64,000 bases of DNA from Bacteroidales bacterium (GTDB lineage Bacteria; Bacteroidota; Bacteroidia; Bacteroidales; P3): contig JAGCVI010000024.1 of the NCBI GenBank assembly GCA_017962445.1, forward strand, positions 62,001 to 126,000, given 5' to 3'. The translations under genes were made by a program, and so were the position numbers. Shown in pieces: positions 63,040-64,000 of this stretch (its first letter is position 1; each line of letters starts with the position of its first letter). The notes beneath the pieces were generated by a model that saw only the letters and a program-made list of their open reading frames with translations, had not been told where the DNA came from and did no database searches.

Positions 63040-63897
63040 ATGAAAAAGAACAACCTTATTTGTTTTTTTTTGCTGGCACTGATTGCCGGGGCATGCTCAA
63101 AACAGAATTGCTCACTGAGTTTCATTTCGTATAAATATAAAGAAGATCCTTTAGAGAAAACTACAGACACATTAGGCGTCAGATTCGACATTGATATAGA
63201 TCTCCCGAAAGCCAATTATCTCAACACTGACGAACAGACTGCTTTTAACAGGATAAAAGATACCATACTGGATTACATGCTTTATCCATACTACAGGGGC
63301 AAAAGCACAGAAGAGACTATCCGAGACTTCTGTGACAGCTTACGCAGTGAATTCCCCGATTATGAATCATTTTACAATTATATCATAAGTGAGGGATACA
63401 CATTAAAAGACTGGCAACCTGATTTTTGGTGGGAATATGAAGTAACCGTTGTCCCCTATACCGTAAGCGATGAACTGCTGTCGTTTCGCGGCAGAAAGAT
63501 TGAATACACAGGTGGGCCATCACAAGTTCAATATACCAAATATTTTGTTTTCGACAGAAAAACAGGTCATCTACTGACAGAAAAAGACATATTCAAGAGC
63601 GAGAACTACGATGCGACCTTTCATGAAGTTGCAAAAATGTTGCGGACCGAATTGAAAAGAATGTTGAAAAACCCCTCGGAGTTAGGATTAATGGAGGGTG
63701 TTGAGAAAGAGATAGACTGGAAACAAGTTATTCCAAACAGCTGTTTTGATGTGACACCCAAAGGGTTGGTATATTACTATGAACTATACGAAATCGGTCC
63801 TCGCTCTGTAGGCTGTCATGATGTCCAGCTGAAGAAATCAAAACTCAAGAAATACTTGAATAAAGAGTCGCCACTATACAAATACTGGTTCAGATAA
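63040..63897 (+). CDS. DUF3298 (RsiV-like) lipoprotein
   Basis: A 285-residue lipoprotein: KNNLICFFLLALIAGAC has a lipobox GAC. The C-terminal half resembles the DUF3298/RsiV domain (YFVFDRKTGHLLTEKDIF, TPKGLVYYYELYEIGPRSVG), found in anti-sigma-factor-type and other exported proteins. In Bacillus, RsiV senses lysozyme; that role cannot be carried over here. It is tightly packed between the LolA-like gene and tsaB, whose ATG shares the last A of this gene's TAA stop. Confidence 0.82.
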   Translation: MKKNNLICFFLLALIAGACSKQNCSLSFISYKYKEDPLEKTTDTLGVRFDIDIDLPKANYLNTDEQTAFNRIKDTILDYMLYPYYRGKSTEETIRDFCDSLRSEFPDYESFYNYIISEGYTLKDWQPDFWWEYEVTVVPYTVSDELLSFRGRKIEYTGGPSQVQYTKYFVFDRKTGHLLTEKDIFKSENYDATFHEVAKMLRTELKRMLKNPSELGLMEGVEKEIDWKQVIPNSCFDVTPKGLVYYYELYEIGPRSVGCHDVQLKKSKLKKYLNKESPLYKYWFR

Positions 63898-64000
63898 TGA
63901 ATATCCTACTTTTAGAGACAGCAACACAAATATGTTCGGTTGCTCTTGAGCGCAACGGCAAGCTATTGACCGAGATACACAGCGATGAGCCCAACGCACA
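63897..64000 (+). CDS. tsaB: tRNA threonylcarbamoyladenosine biosynthesis protein TsaB, 5' part
   Basis: The first 34 codons only: MNILLLETATQICSVALERN followed by GKLLTEIHSDEPNAH. The ILxxETAT-xCSVAL start is diagnostic of TsaB (YeaZ), a partner of TsaD and TsaE in t6A formation at position 37 of ANN-decoding tRNAs. The ATG overlaps the preceding stop by one base. The rest lies beyond the window. Confidence 0.9.
   Translation, partial: MNILLLETATQICSVALERNGKLLTEIHSDEPNA

Overview
The window looks like chromosome of an anaerobic member of the Bacteroidales (phylum Bacteroidota). The evidence is: a promoter -7 box of the form TAnnTTTG before many genes, with almost no Shine-Dalgarno sites; a type IX secretion (T9SS) sorting domain on an exported C10 protease and a PorD/DUF4835-type protein; a 29-residue basic ribosomal-type protein next to HU; and many signal peptides ending in AQ and lipoproteins with a bare lipobox. 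No family or genus can be fixed from the sequence alone. I see no insertion sequence, prophage, CRISPR array or rRNA. One tRNA gene (Arg, CCG) is present. The sequence reads as core chromosome with lineage-specific envelope genes between housekeeping genes.

Layout. 1-5043 (minus): a partial secreted GH2 beta-galactosidase-like enzyme, a small outer-membrane-type protein, then a promoter- and terminator-bounded unit kamD-kamE-CoA-transferase beta subunit (lysine fermentation). 5279-7412 (minus): lipoprotein and C69 dipeptidase. 7527-9595 (minus): RNase G, a 29-aa bS22/mS38-like protein and HU. 9793-13775 (minus): CPBP protease directly behind tRNA-Arg, then luxS, mtn and pyrG (S-adenosylhomocysteine recycling and CTP synthesis). 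13973-15505 (plus): an orphan histidine kinase overlapping tail-to-tail with a metallo-beta-lactamase lipoprotein and its AtoE-type fatty-acid transporter. 17838-21033 (minus): tatA-tatC with an exported unknown and a Tat-exported Fe-S aldo/keto reductase. 21088-33458 (minus): outer-membrane-type protein, hflX, glycosyltransferase, topoisomerase IV A subunit, folC, and an outer-membrane protein with a giant TPR protein.

33647-38945 (plus): MTA/SAH-type deaminase coupled to a peptide-binding lipoprotein, then a WG/InlB-repeat exported protein. 39012-42203 (minus): valS and a TonB C-terminal-domain protein. 42444-44088 (plus): HAD phosphatase and an endo/exonuclease/phosphatase-fold protein. 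44093-48433 (minus): barrel protein, mntP, ATP-grasp protein, serA, serC. After a 650-bp AT-rich gap come dnaA, a flavoredoxin, a D-2-hydroxyacid dehydrogenase and the C10 protease (plus), an aminotransferase and PorD-like protein (minus), gyrB and pepE (plus), a membrane protein (minus), and a plus run of exported unknown, nfo, a LolA-like protein, a DUF3298 lipoprotein and the start of tsaB.

Together the metabolic genes point to amino-acid and peptide fermentation: C69 and PepE dipeptidases, D-lysine aminomutase, a CoA-transferase subunit and an AtoE-type carrier. Replication and topology genes (dnaA, gyrB, topoisomerase IV A) are scattered among envelope and secretion genes. The least explained parts are the TPR/outer-membrane pair, the C10-protease/beta-helix fusion, the non-canonical SerA, the tRNA-protease junction, and repeat-like leaders in front of several start codons.
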